From Siderastrea radians (lineage: Eukaryota > Cnidaria > Anthozoa > Scleractinia > Rhizangiidae), in NCBI GenBank assembly GCA_964017195.1, contig OZ024895.1:30971375-31035374 (forward strand): a DNA stretch of 64,000 nt, in the 5' to 3' direction. The position numbers were made by a program, and so were the translations under genes. Below are positions 1 to 9,745 of the stretch, one piece after another. The notes beneath the pieces were generated by a model. It made no database searches and was not told the origin of the DNA. It saw only the letters and a program-made list of their open reading frames with translations. Every line of letters starts with the position of its first letter. Within the stretch, counting starts at the first letter, position 1.

Positions 1-1029
1 GAACTCCTTCCGTCTGCCAGAAATGTTATTGCAATCGTTATGGTGCGCTCTCAGTATTCGCACAACTCTGGGCAGCTCGGTTTCGCCCTGCGAGAATTTT
101 GTACCTTAGATGCGATGCCTTTTGAACTAACACATAGAGTACGAGTGCTAACCGGTTGTGCATGGAAGCTTTCCTTGGCATTTGATGCTTTCAGGAATAA
201 ATCTGCATATCCGGTTGTAGTATGTTTTCTTATACAAGTCCCGGAATCGAATCGCTGCATACAAATAATATACACATGCTTTTAGCAAAACAAGTGAGTT
301 GTACATTTAGGTAACACCCAAGATGGCCACCGGTATCAACCATATCCTCTTCAAACAGTGGAATTATTTGCAATAGGCCTCTATAGCTGTTAAGTTACTC
401 TTGTGGCTGGTATAGTGGATAAAAAATAAATAATTAACCACAAATAGGACAATCAGTAGCACTTCCATTTTTTAACTGCATAAGTCAAGACGCTTTAACT
501 AACCTAATTCAAGAAAATTTTTTTTCATTTCTGGCCATTTGTCAGCCCCCAGGAAAAATAATACAGTGTCGTACATTCTCTTACCAGTTAGAGAGAACAA
601 TTTGTAAAATTGTGTAAAATTTGAGACGATAGTAATGAAAAAGTCAGCTAAAACTATGCAATCATCAAACGGTGAATTAATTAACATTTCTAATTTTAAT
701 AACCTCAGAATTATCTTTTCAATTTTTCATTCTCAGAAACCTTCTATGCCAATTTTGATAGCAGTATTGTAATCCTTCAACGTATTTCAGTGGATTGTTA
801 CGGACAGGCATTGTTTAAGACAATTATGTTGTACACCAAAGAAGTATCGCTGGCGCGGCCATTTTGAATAATTACCCCCACTACTTTTACCACCCTCTCC
901 TGGCTGACACGGAGCATATCCCGATTGCCTCCAATCTTAAAAGTGTTCTCTATGATGTCTAGTATTAACGTGCCCAGTTTGATGTTTTTATCATAGAGTG
1001 CAGTACTCACCCCTGATTTGACACTTATC
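1..1029. other. No gene recognised
   Basis: Short open frames occur on both strands between 40 and 290 and at 499-687 and 798-1010. None has a recognisable domain, a convincing splice context or a start/stop arrangement that stands out from AT-rich noise. Upstream exons of the START gene may lie here or beyond the left edge, but none could be identified. Confidence 0.4.
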
Positions 1030-1335
1030 TGCCGGACTTCACTGCGATGATCTACATATAATTCTATCTTTATCTGCAGTTCAAATATATGATTATTTCA
1101 TATATTCATGTTCATTTCTCCATCTACGGGATAAATACGAACTCTCAATTGATCAGCTCCCAGTTGGGTTGATAGCTCAGTTGGTTAGAGCGCTGCACCC
1201 GTTCAAACCTGAATTTTTCAGGTTTCTTCTTTTCAACTGCTTAAGCTGAAACACCTTCACTGCGATGATCTAAATTATATAATTCTATCTTTATCCGCAG
1301 TTTAAATATATGATTATTTCATATATCCAGGAACA
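1030..1335 (+). repeat. tRNA-derived SINE fragment
   Basis: A tRNA-like head with a good A box (TAGCTCAGTTGGTTAGAGCG, about 1173-1192) is followed by a shortened B-box region and a CCTGAA...TTCAGG hairpin. The tail (ACTGCGATGATCTA, then an AT-rich run ending in TTTCATATAT) occurs both before (about 1040-1105) and after (about 1258-1327) the head, so this is either two stacked copies or a copy inserted in another's tail. The same family is seen at 36.9, 57.9 and 62.9 kb. Confidence 0.65.
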
Positions 1336-1770
1336 GGCAGTTGTTGATACAATTTTATCAGCGAGTTTTAGAGGGACTCAAAACTAATGAGATGACCAAT
1401 CAATTTTTCTAATATTTCGGCAATCTCGCTGGGGGTTGACGACGATCCCTCCTGTACATTTATTGCGACTTTAAAACTGTGCTGTTCGATGGTTGGAGCA
1501 AGGAACATGTAGTGTGGGAGAGTTCCCTAGCTAAGTACTCGCTCTGGGAAGCGTCCTGCTGTCGTCTCTCTTTCGTACACTTGAATATTGCACTAGTTTA
1601 ATGGCTGTTAAATTACTCTCGCGCATCGATGCACTTGACTGCTATCTTGCATAACTGCTTATTTCTCACAGTGAGCCCCTTGTTTCACGAACTAAATCGC
1701 AATGAAATTGCAGCGAAATTAAAGATTTCTAATAGCACCTAAAGGGCATGCAATATCGTAAAAGCCCTTA

Positions 1771-1812
1771 CTATTATTATTGTTATTATTATTTTTATTA
1801 TTATTATCGTTA

Positions 1813-1861
<49 letters not shown>

Positions 1862-1862
1862 A
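1771..1862. repeat. (ATT)n microsatellite
   Basis: Nearly pure ATT trinucleotide run with a few interruptions at its left end. It produces a poly-Asn open frame on the minus strand that is not a gene. Confidence 0.95.
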
Positions 1863-2233
1863 ATTTATTTTGGGGCGGGGGATAAGGCATGGACTAATCT
1901 GCTTGGCAAAAATTTTTATATAGAGTATTGTGCCTATGAAAAAAATTGCCCCAGGGGAAGAAGAAAGGATGTTTAAAATGCCTAACAAGCCTAGCGGACC
2001 ATCTGACGGTCAGGCCATCATCAAGGTCGGGGACTAATACTTCTTTTTTTTTCTCATCTCTGTTGAACGTTTTAACTTCGTTCCTTTTAAAACAGACGCC
2101 TGTTTTTCGTGGTTCTCAGATAGGGCGAAAAATGACAGAGAGAAAAGGCGAACGTAGGCTACTGACACATCGATGTTTTTGTGTTTGAGCTGGTGTTTAA
2201 AAGAATTGACCGTGTGACTTTTTTTGTTGTAAG

Positions 2234-2633
2234 GTGGATGGCAGGAGGTCCACAACAGCCCTGGGAAGTCACAGTACTGGATGAAAACATTCTACGATCA
2301 ACCAGTACCAGTAAAAACGCTCTTCCACCAGGAGATTCCAGTGCCTGCGTACAAAGTGGCAGAAATACTGGACACATCAAATATAGAACTTCGCAACAAA
2401 TGGAATCGAGCATTTTTAGATAGCGAAGTTTTGGAAACATTTCCTGAAGAAGAAGGTGGCGGCTGGGTTACTACTACGAGAGTCAAGGTTTCTTGGCCTT
2501 TCAAAGACCGCAATTTCGTGGCGTTTGTCCCACCCACCAAAGAGGTCGATTGGTATGGACAAAAAGCGTTCCTAATGATTCAGAAAAACGCCTGGCACCA
2601 CTTAAAACCTCCTGGTGCCGATGGGTTTGTCAG
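2234..2633 (+). CDS. START-domain protein, penultimate exon
   Basis: This is an internal exon of a StAR-related lipid-transfer (START) domain protein. The acceptor is the pyrimidine-rich TTTTTTTGTTGTAAG ending at 2233, and the donor is CAG/GTGACG at 2634. The frame opens with GWQEVHNSPGKSQYWMK and runs about 133 residues. START-like landmarks are the aromatic-rich start, the central VKVSWPFKDRNFV strand (the family has a W-P-x-x-x-R-D/N-F core) and the terminal GADGFVR. START domains of about 200 residues bind one lipid in a hydrophobic cavity and usually act in the cytosol or at membranes. The exon ends in phase 2 and joins exactly in frame to 5284. Exons further 5' were not identified, so the N-terminus and any extra domain are unknown. 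The family call is by pattern; no specific STARD orthologue can be assigned. Confidence 0.72.
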
Positions 2634-2669
2634 GTGACGCTAAAGTTTAATTTTTTTCAAAGTTAGGTA

Positions 2670-3166
2670 CAGTAAAAACCCGCGTGTAAGAACCTAGTGG
2701 ATTAAAAACCTGCTGCCAGAAATTGCCATTTTTATACCAAAAAATATAAGAACTTGTTAAGCCAAGCAAGATCAAGCAGGTTCTTATTATGTAGGTCACA
2801 GTTAAATTATGATGAACATTTTAACCAAGGAGTTCCATTTTATTTATTTAAATATTTTTTTATTTGTTTTTTTAATAATACAAATCTTGTTATAGAGATA
2901 ACACGGCATATGCATTCTGTAATCAGTTTTGTTGGGCTTATCACAATACAATAAATAATACTGTATATTTAAGGACCAAGCCCAAGTTTTTTAACATGTA
3001 TTTTTCTGGTAATCAACAACTATATCTCCTTCATAGAAGTTTTAATTTAAAAGAACCAAATTGAGAACCTACTTAGCCTAAATTGCCAATAACTACCCCA
3101 AAATACAAGAACCTATCTTGGCAGACTTCAAAAATGTACTAGGTTCTTACATGCGGGTTTTTACTG
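2670..3166. mobile_element. TA-flanked MITE (pogo/Tigger-like ends)
   Basis: The ends form a near-perfect terminal inverted repeat of about 29 bp. The left end starts CAGTAAAAACCCGCGTGTAA and the right end is its reverse complement with one difference (GCGTG versus GCATG). Both sides carry a TA dinucleotide (2668-2669 and 3167-3168), as expected of Tc1/mariner/pogo insertion. The 497-bp interior has no transposase frame. A degraded copy of the subterminal sequence (AGAACCTA... and AATTGCCA...) recurs near both ends. It lies in the START gene intron. Confidence 0.85.
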
Positions 3167-3559
3167 TACCAGGGGCATTCAGTGGATCCTGTACAGAACG
3201 CCTAAAGCACATCTACCTCAGAAAATCAGATTTCAATGTGATGAGTGATTTTTCGCGGAATGTCACCTAACACTTTCGAGACTGAGGAAATTTACTAAGT
3301 TTGTTTTCTGCTTGTCGCCTGACACTTCAATCTCCCTGATAATTCTAGCCAACACATGATGTTCTGCGCCATTTTCTTACATCAAGGTAACACGGAAAGC
3401 CTTAAAAATCTAGAATAAAAATTCATTTTCAAATCAGCACACTTAATCCCCACAGGATCATCGAACGCTTTTCATTCAACTAAGTTATTCAAGTTTTTTT
3501 CTTTTAATTTGCCTTGTCATGTAATGCGTAGCTCCACCGTTCTCCATATAAACGAAACG

Positions 3560-3700
3560 CAACCCACAATTCGTTGTTTCGCTCTGACGAAGGGCTGATG
3601 CTCGGAAGGTTTGCTTTCAATATCTCTACGGTGGCCAATTTACCTCATCAGCTCAGTTGATAAATCCAAAGTTTTGTTTTTGGAGGGACAGACTGTCCTT
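3560..3700 (+). repeat. Possible Penelope-like terminal remnant
   Basis: The stretch TCTGACGAAGGGCTGATGCTC, then CTACGGTGGCCAATTTACCTC and a run up to GATAAATCCAAAGTTTT, resembles terminal sequence I associate with Penelope-like repeats in invertebrates. No coding part is present. The identification is from memory of the motif and is weak. Confidence 0.3.
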
Positions 3701-4026
3701 TAGAGAGCGAAAGGCCGGTTAGCATTTTCGGATTTTCGGATTTTTCGGATTTTCTTATTTCTTTAGTTAAAGCATTCGAACAGATCATCCTTTGTTAACT
3801 TACACAAATATCCCCCTAAAAAGACCTGCAATAATCAGAGAAAACCGAAAGGGACATTTTAATTTTTGTTGTAAAATTTCCTTGTTGGGTGCCCCTGAAG
3901 TTAAACTTTGTATCTCTCCTCTCTGTTTATATCACTGATATCGTACAATACAGCTCAATACACGCCTTCCGTATTGGGGATAAGCTTTGGATATGTCTAA
4001 TGTTGTTGTATGTAATGGATGTAACT

Positions 4027-4215
4027 TAGACTTTCCCACAAGTCGACCGCGAGAGAGCGCCGCGAGAGAGCGCCGCGAGAGAGCGAAGCGAGCCAGAGCG
4101 AACGACGTAAGTCGCGAGTCTGACTGACTGACTGACGGCAAAAACCGAAAACGGACTTTGACAACTGACTGACTGACTGACGGCAAAAACCGAAAACGGA
4201 CTTTGAGAAAGTCTA
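4027..4215. mobile_element. 189-bp element with 9-bp TSD
   Basis: The segment begins TAGACTTTC and ends GAAAGTCTA, a perfect 9-bp inverted repeat. It is bounded by the exact direct repeat GATGTAACT at 4018-4026 and 4216-4224. The inside is built from two short tandem arrays: a GCGAGAGAGCGCC-type repeat (about 4047-4090), and two copies of a roughly 47-bp unit with (CTGA)n followed by CGGCAAAAACCGAAAACGGA. A 9-bp target duplication is typical of Mutator-like elements, so this may be a very small non-autonomous member. It carries no gene. Confidence 0.7.
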
Positions 4216-4675
4216 GATGTAACTCTGTGAGGGTCTCAACGTTTGTAAAATAATATAAATGCTTGACGTAAATGGGTAAGCATATTGATGGTTGACGGTT
4301 ATGAAAAGAGAATTCCTTCTAGGATTTATACCTTGATGCTACTAACGCGTTTTAAGAGGTCATTTTGTTTTCGCGAGTTTTTGTGCTTTACACTAAAAAA
4401 GGATATCTTAGTTATTTGACTATTCAGCAACATTCTCGACCTGGAATCGTAGATTTTAAGACCCTTTGGCGTCAACTAAAACTGTTTTTATAGATGGTAA
4501 TGATAGCATTTTTTGATGGCTAATGGATATCTCTTAATTTAGGCCGTATGACGTTGTCCGTTAACCCAACTGCATTCTGCTCGGAGCAAACAGTTTTTGG
4601 TGATTTTAGGTAGTTTAAGGATGACGCATGTTTATCTTCCGATCACTATGGTCAGTCTTCCGAAATCTTGAGGCA

Positions 4676-4980
4676 AGGTCCTAAAATATAAGCTTGATAA
4701 GGTCTGGGGAGGGGGGCTTCAATTATAAAGCATGTTTAGGACAACATTCTCCATTTTAGGTCCCTGTTTAGGACAAATGACGAAATACACACCCTCCGGT
4801 TTTACAAAAAAATAAAGCGTTTCAAGGACCGGCAAATGTCTCCGATCTAAGATTGCCGAATACTGTACAAACCGTATTTTGCGATGACAATCGTGCAAAC
4901 ATGCCTTTTTAGGACAAGTACAGGCCCTGTTTAGGACAGACTCGCATAAAAATTATATACCCTGTACAGGACTGGGAGGC
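4676..4980. repeat. Degenerate AGGAC/GTCCT-rich stretch
   Basis: The words CCTGTTTAGGACA or TTTAGGACAA recur at about 4733, 4759, 4908 and 4930, with related TGTACAGGAC near 4965 and GGTCCTAAAA near 4676. It looks like an old, degraded array of short repeats in the START intron; no element boundary was found. Confidence 0.35.
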
Positions 4981-5283
4981 CAAAAACCAACCATCCCCCT
5001 CCGGGGGGGCGGGGGTAAGGTCAAGCAATCTTCAGCCAAGGTTGTTGTACCTTTTTGGTCTGAGTGTGAAATCCTAAATTTTGACCATTACAATGATAGG
5101 CAATTATCAGTTAAAACTGTAGTTGTTGAGCAGAACTTTCCTGTTTCGAACTACACATTGCGTCTGTCAATGAAATTGTAATGGTCCCCTTTAAGAGGAG
5201 AGCATCCATTCATGATGGATCTGGATAACTGTCATTTGAATGTGATTTCAATTTAACCAATTGCTTTTTTTTTCATAACACAG

Positions 5284-5497
5284 GGCGACCAATGGGGGAA
5301 ATTTCACTATGATTATCCCCGACGAAAACAATCCCACTGGAGCGTGCAGAGTGTTCGCGTTGAGAAACAACAATTATAATGGACACCTACCCAAAACAGG
5401 AGTGGCCCGGATTGTCTTATCAAAGAAGATTCCTGCAACGTTCAACCAATGGCGAGAGGGCATTATAGAAGCTTACAACAAGTACTTCAATGAATGA
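5284..5497 (+). CDS. START-domain protein, last exon
   Basis: This terminal exon follows the acceptor TTTTTTTCATAACACAG at 5283. Its first base completes the split AGG codon from the previous exon, giving GFVR-ATNGGNFTMI with no frame break. It encodes about 71 residues and stops with TGA after KYFNE. The sequence supplies the C-terminal part of the START fold: a glycine-rich turn (TNGGNFTM), a strand around TGACRVFALRN, and the long C-terminal helix LSKKIPATFNQWREGIIEAY that lids the lipid cavity in known START structures. The join with 2234-2633 spans a 2.65-kb intron. Together the two exons give about 204 residues, close to a full START domain. Confidence 0.72.
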
Positions 5498-5830
5498 GTG
5501 AGCCAAGATACGGTGCATATCAAGACTTCTGACTTCAAGTTGGGCAGCTTTAAATAGCAACTGAAATCCAAATAGCCACACACCACTACTTATAGTCATG
5601 GAATCCACGTAACTTTACCTTTTCGGTATCCATGACACCTAGACTTATGACGTCATTACCACCACCACCAGTATTTCACAAAAATAACGATAACCTGTTT
5701 TCTTCATTAACACATGTTTTCTTCAGTTAAAAAATTTGTTGCTGGTTTCTTTACTAAGCATCAGTGCTTACGTGAGGGTTTTTAGGGCTTTCTTTGAAAT
5801 AATAGGTAACAAAACAATTTTACTGAAATT
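5498..5830. other. START gene 3' flank
   Basis: The stretch holds the presumed 3' UTR of the START gene and then AT-rich sequence leading into the GTTCC-rich block. No clear AATAAA polyadenylation signal was seen close to the stop codon. Confidence 0.35.
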
Positions 5831-5835
5831 AACTA

Positions 5836-6375
5836 GTTCCGCGACTTTCCTTGCGCCTGGTCCTCTTGCAAACTTAGGAACTAGTTGTTCCTTCTCAAAC
5901 AGGACTAATTTTCCCTTTACGGATCGCAAATGGGCCCTAAATTTTGCCATCCGGAACAAAAACTTCCTCTTGGTAGCAAAGAAGAACATAACTATTCCTT
6001 TAAACACATTATCGGAACAAAAAGACCTATTTACGTTGTTCTTTTTTTAAATAGTTCGTTCCGTCTATATTGTAGAGGAATGAAAGTTCCTATCTGAATT
6101 TCGCTTTGGTAATAAAGGAACCACTCTGTTGTGCATAAAAGAACAATGAAAGTGTTCTGTTTGGAGTTCCCTCTGCGCAAAATTTGAGAACCCTTTGTTC
6201 CTTTTATAAAAAAGGTGAATAAGGGTCCATTTTGTTCCTCATTAACGATACGAAAAACACTTCGGTCCCCTTAAATAACCAGAGCAAGGTGTTCCTAATT
6301 AAGCATTGTAGGAGTCGGTCATGAATGAGAAAACTGCGTTCCTTGTTTAAGGAACACGTGTATTTAAATCGTTCC
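5836..6375. repeat. GTTCC/GGAAC cluster upstream of recombinase
   Basis: About 15 exact GTTCC or GGAAC words lie within 540 bp, including 5836, 5877, 5887, 5952, 6013, 6058, 6086, 6117, 6166, 6197, 6234, 6291, 6338, 6351 and 6371. About one is expected by chance. Several pair as short palindromes (GGAACTAGTTGTTCC at 5877; GTTCCTTGTTTAAGGAAC at 6338). Three more occur at 9368-9412 on the far side of the recombinase unit. Subterminal arrays of short words in both orientations are typical binding sites for a transposon's own protein, so this is probably the left end of the element. Confidence 0.6.
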
Positions 6376-6600
6376 TAATCAATTGAAAAGGGAATGCCTT
6401 GTTCTTATGTCAAAGGGCAAGGCCAGGCAATCGTGGGCAAGTTGTGTTTCATCCCTATGGCTATTGTTTTCGTCATTCCCGAGAGTAACAGGCATGTCTA
6501 AACATGTTTCAGCATCAACATCACTACTATTTAAGCGTGTTTCAGATAAAAAGAGGACGTGTGTCGAGCACCAGTTCATAGTCTTGTTTTTGTGCTACAA

Positions 6601-7737
6601 ATGAGTAAACGCATCAAGGAAATTGACTGGTCAAAGATAGCCGGTGCATCCCCAAAGCCAAAACGACTTCACTTGGAAGAGGACGAAAGTGATGGATTTT
6701 TCCACTGCCCTGTGCAAACGTGTGATCATGATACATTTTCAACTCAAAGGGGTTGCAGAAAACACGTTAAGAACAAGCACGCTTGGTTTTATTACTTTGA
6801 TTCAAAACCTGATGACTGTCTAAACCCAGTCAATACAGACAACAGCGAACAAAAAGGTGGGACATCTATTCATTCTACTAAATTGCTACCATCCTTTGAC
6901 AGTTCAAGTACTATTGGAAAGCTGTTTCAAAGCTGGCTAATTGGAAGTGGTGGTGGATGTAAAAGTATCAGGCAGGCTCAGCAGGTCGTTCGTAAGAGCT
7001 TCAAATATCTAAAGTTCTGCTGTGAAGATGACGAGGAAGAGTTAAATTGGAACATGGTTGATTTCAGTTTGAGTTCACCAAACTTTCTATTTCGATTCGT
7101 CGATGCAATGCAAACCGATTGGGGTTTGGGTCATGCCAGTCGCCTAGCCTACTTGGACTCTATTGCTGACTTGATTGATTTTCGTAAAACACATGGTGCA
7201 CCAGATGCAGTATTAAGCAACCTGAATTCCACTGAAGTCTATTTGAAAAGGGCTCGCAAGACGGTTTCTAAAATGATGAGGCTACAATGGACTAACGACC
7301 TAGACATTGACACTTTAGAGTCAAAGGGGCATTGGGCTACTTTAGACGAACTATTACAGGTGGTTTCGAAAAACCTGCCGCGTTTTGAAAGCGTGCTCAA
7401 GATCTGCAAAGAAAACCCAGGCGAGGTGCCTCCTTCAGATCTGTCGTATGCGATCAAGTTTTTGGCAGTGTTTTTATTCATAAAGATGAAGGGTTCCCTG
7501 CCAATGACCTATCAATATTTGACCTTTGACATGGTCGAAGCAGCCAAGAACAACGGCGGTTTCATAGACCAAAAGAAGTTCAATACTACGGCCAACTATG
7601 GTTTCGATTCACTACTTTTGACAAAAACCAGCATGCAAGTTTTGGATGGCTACATTTTCCATATTCGTCCCCTTTTGAAACCAAACTGCGAATACGTTCT
7701 TGTGAACAGAAACACAGTAGGATTGGTCAACTCATGA
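6601..7737 (+). CDS. Tyrosine recombinase of a Crypton-like element, N-terminal part
   Basis: The chosen start at 6601 (MSKRIKEIDW) gives 378 residues; the frame is open upstream to 6559 but that part looks non-coding. Residues about 37-60 form a C2H2 finger (C-x4-C-x12-H-x4-H: CPVQTCDHDTFSTQRGCRKH...). Residues about 110-240 look like the helical core-binding domain of a tyrosine recombinase, and 250-378 the start of the catalytic domain. The box-I arginine is expected in the motif KGSLPMTYQYLT, but a leucine occupies the likely position. The frame ends at TGA 7735-7737, overlapping the ATG of the next frame as ATGA, while recombinase-like coding in the other frame extends upstream of that ATG. 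This points to one ancestral ORF broken by a frameshift near 7710-7720, although coupled or frameshift translation is not excluded. The C2H2 plus recombinase plus SANT layout suggests a Crypton-type DNA transposon. Confidence 0.6.
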   Translation: MSKRIKEIDWSKIAGASPKPKRLHLEEDESDGFFHCPVQTCDHDTFSTQRGCRKHVKNKHAWFYYFDSKPDDCLNPVNTDNSEQKGGTSIHSTKLLPSFDSSSTIGKLFQSWLIGSGGGCKSIRQAQQVVRKSFKYLKFCCEDDEEELNWNMVDFSLSSPNFLFRFVDAMQTDWGLGHASRLAYLDSIADLIDFRKTHGAPDAVLSNLNSTEVYLKRARKTVSKMMRLQWTNDLDIDTLESKGHWATLDELLQVVSKNLPRFESVLKICKENPGEVPPSDLSYAIKFLAVFLFIKMKGSLPMTYQYLTFDMVEAAKNNGGFIDQKKFNTTANYGFDSLLLTKTSMQVLDGYIFHIRPLLKPNCEYVLVNRNTVGLVNS

Positions 7738-8288
7738 GCAAGATGGTGTTCGACGCTACGGGCAAGTACATTCATCCGACCCGCTATCGGCAAATTGTCG
7801 AGACTGCGAGCCACGACAAGTTGAACGACAAGGAGCAGGACGCGATCTCCGAGGATCAAAAGCACAGCTCCGTGGTGGCTAAGGTACACTACCAAAAACA
7901 GAGGTCTCGCGAGGTTGCCACAAGGGCCCACGAGTGTCTCAGAAAACTTCAAGGCGACATGGGGGCACAACTGGAGGAAGAAGTTTGTTTCCAGCTCTCC
8001 CAAAGCCCGAGCTCCTCTTCCGATCAAGAACGAGCGAACGAAAGTTTGTGCGAAGACACCGAAGTACCACAACAGCCCGTCGAAAGCAATTCTAGTCACG
8101 GACCGAAAAGAAAAATACTTCTATTTACTGCAGACGAAAACAAGTATTTGGGCGCGGGCATAAATTGCCATGGCTATGGCCAATGGTCAGTCATCTTGAG
8201 GGATCCCAGATACAAGTTCCAAAAGGGCAGAACGGCAAACTCTCTCTTGAACCGCGCCTTGCGAAAGTGTAAGTCGGATAATTGTTAG
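7734..8288 (+). CDS. Tyrosine recombinase C-terminal part plus Myb/SANT-like domain
   Basis: The 184-residue frame carries the second half of the recombinase active site. HPTR (residues about 18-21) fits the HxxR box. DQKHSS...VHYQKQ (about 41-57) fits the His/Trp position followed by the nucleophilic tyrosine. A low-complexity Ser/Glu-rich linker leads to a Myb/SANT-like domain near residues 128-175 (LLFTADENKYLGAGINCHGY, then GQWSVI and FQKGRTANSL). That domain resembles telobox/TRF-type Myb repeats and would bind DNA. In-frame similarity appears to continue upstream of the ATG to about 7710 (RIGQLMSK), which argues that this is the displaced 3' half of the preceding frame. Whether a full-length enzyme is ever made is unknown. 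Confidence 0.58.
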   Translation: MSKMVFDATGKYIHPTRYRQIVETASHDKLNDKEQDAISEDQKHSSVVAKVHYQKQRSREVATRAHECLRKLQGDMGAQLEEEVCFQLSQSPSSSSDQERANESLCEDTEVPQQPVESNSSHGPKRKILLFTADENKYLGAGINCHGYGQWSVILRDPRYKFQKGRTANSLLNRALRKCKSDNC

Positions 8289-8443
8289 TAGACAACTTGT
8301 AACTAATTAAGGAGTTAACAACGAAGGTAGTGGATGATTAACGCAGTGGAAGAAGAACGAAAACTATGGAAATAGTTCCATATAACTTTCGAGTCCACCC
8401 TAAATAAAAAAAGAGTTTTTGGGAATCTGCAAGTGATGTCTAA

Positions 8444-8620
8444 GTAAAACATTATTTAGTAAGGGTGGATTTTTTGGATTTGATGGACTCCTTGGACATC
8501 GAGCTATTGTCTAGAAAAATGAAAAAAGAACCATTAGCTTTCCCTCCATTTCTTTTTTTAATAGGGGCAGATATGTTGGATTTAAAGGATTTACTGGAAA
8601 AAGAACTATTACCTAAATAA
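8444..8620 (+). other. Short open frame across two GGA modules
   Basis: An uninterrupted frame of about 58 codons, without an ATG at its start, covers the first two GGA modules and ends at TAA. It reads VDFLDLMDSLDIELL and later DMLDLKDLLEKELL, i.e. a repeated L-D-x-L-D amphipathic pattern caused by the 9-bp period. It may be a relic of a coding repeat or only a by-product of the DNA motif; no expression signal was found. Confidence 0.25.
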
Positions 8621-9305
8621 AGAATGAATTGATCTTATCTCCCGCTTTATTTCTATTTAAAATAAGGGTGGATTTATTGGATTTTGTGGAATACATGGAT
8701 AATAAAATAATAATAATAATAATAATAATAAAAAGTAAATAAAAAAAGAAAGAAAAATAAAATAAAATTAAAATAAAATTAAATAATAATATAGTATCAT
8801 TTAATAGTTTAATTTATTTATATTAATTTTTTTTTATTTTTGTCTTTCATTTTCCAACATATCTAAGAAATCCAAACTATCCAACCTACAGTTAAAAAAG
8901 AGACACTGGATGTATGTCCACGATATCCAATAAATCCATACTATCCACCCAAAAATAAAAAGAGTTCACGCTTAACTTCTTTTACCCTTAAATATGTCCA
9001 TGAAATCCAATAAATCCATACTATCCAGTCAATGATAGATATTAATAACAAAGATTAAAGGACATCTACTTAGTACTGGAAGTTAATACTCTATACTTTT
9101 TCAACAAATACGTTGGATTCTTTGGATCTTTTAGATTTTACGGAAATGTTCATTCATCCATTCACTCATTCATTCATTCATTCATTTCGCATTCTTTCTT
9201 CGTTTCTTCAGTTGCTTATTTTTTGTCTCGTTTCCATCTGTAAGACATCAATCAATTTTATATTTATTGATCGGATTTCCTGGATTTGATGGATACGGAG
9301 GATGT
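8465..9305. repeat. Eight modules with GGA every 9 bp, in both orientations
   Basis: GGA recurs at exact 9-bp spacing in each module. Forward modules start at 8467 (8467, 8476, 8485, 8494), 8578 (three units), 8670 (four), 9116 (four, one as AGA) and 9273 (four). Reverse-strand modules show TCC at 8853 (one unit as TCT), 8917, 8997 and their +9 steps. Orientation runs +++ --- ++. A consensus unit is TGGATTTNT. The modules sit in AT-rich sequence straight after the recombinase frames and before the GGAAC trio. They could be iterated protein-binding sites near the element's right end, or relics of a short coding repeat. Confidence 0.75.
9152..9186. repeat. (CATT)n microsatellite
   Basis: Short run of CATT/CATC tetranucleotides between the last two GGA modules. 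Confidence 0.8.
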
Positions 9306-9367
9306 GTGTTTACCATTAGAAGTACCTTACATCAAAGAGACTTTTTAGTTCTCCTTGATTTTGAAGA

Positions 9368-9412
9368 GGAACAAAGAAGGCCTCTCTAAGATTGTTCCTC
9401 CTTTAAAGGAAC
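9368..9412. repeat. GGAAC/GTTCC trio
   Basis: GGAAC at 9368, GTTCC at 9394 and GGAAC at 9408 repeat the word that is enriched at 5836-6375. They mark the probable right subterminal region of the recombinase element. Confidence 0.5.
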
Positions 9413-9588
9413 ATTTCACCGAAAAACGTTCTTGGTACAGGCGGCTCTTTTGCGAATCAACACGAACGACGGAAGTTCAGTTTGGCTAACAGTGCTTACT
9501 CTAAATATGTCGACAATAAAACAAGACAGTTAAAATGACGCTCGGTTTTAGCCTTTTATCCAAAAGGGACAATGATATTTGAGAAATG

Positions 9589-9603
9589 GCCACCACCACC
9601 ACC

Positions 9604-9687
<84 letters not shown>

Positions 9688-9707
9688 GTCATCATCATCA
9701 TCGTCAC

Positions 9708-9745
<38 letters not shown>

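Noticed and set aside
40..285. Overlapping open frames on both strands near the left edge
   Set aside because: No domain, no splice sites and both strands equally open; could be part of a repeat cut by the window edge.
1719..1988. Poly-Asn frame
   Set aside because: Product of the ATT microsatellite.
3932..4186. 84-codon minus-strand frame rich in Ser/Arg/Leu
   Set aside because: It translates the tandem repeats of the 189-bp element and shows no domain.
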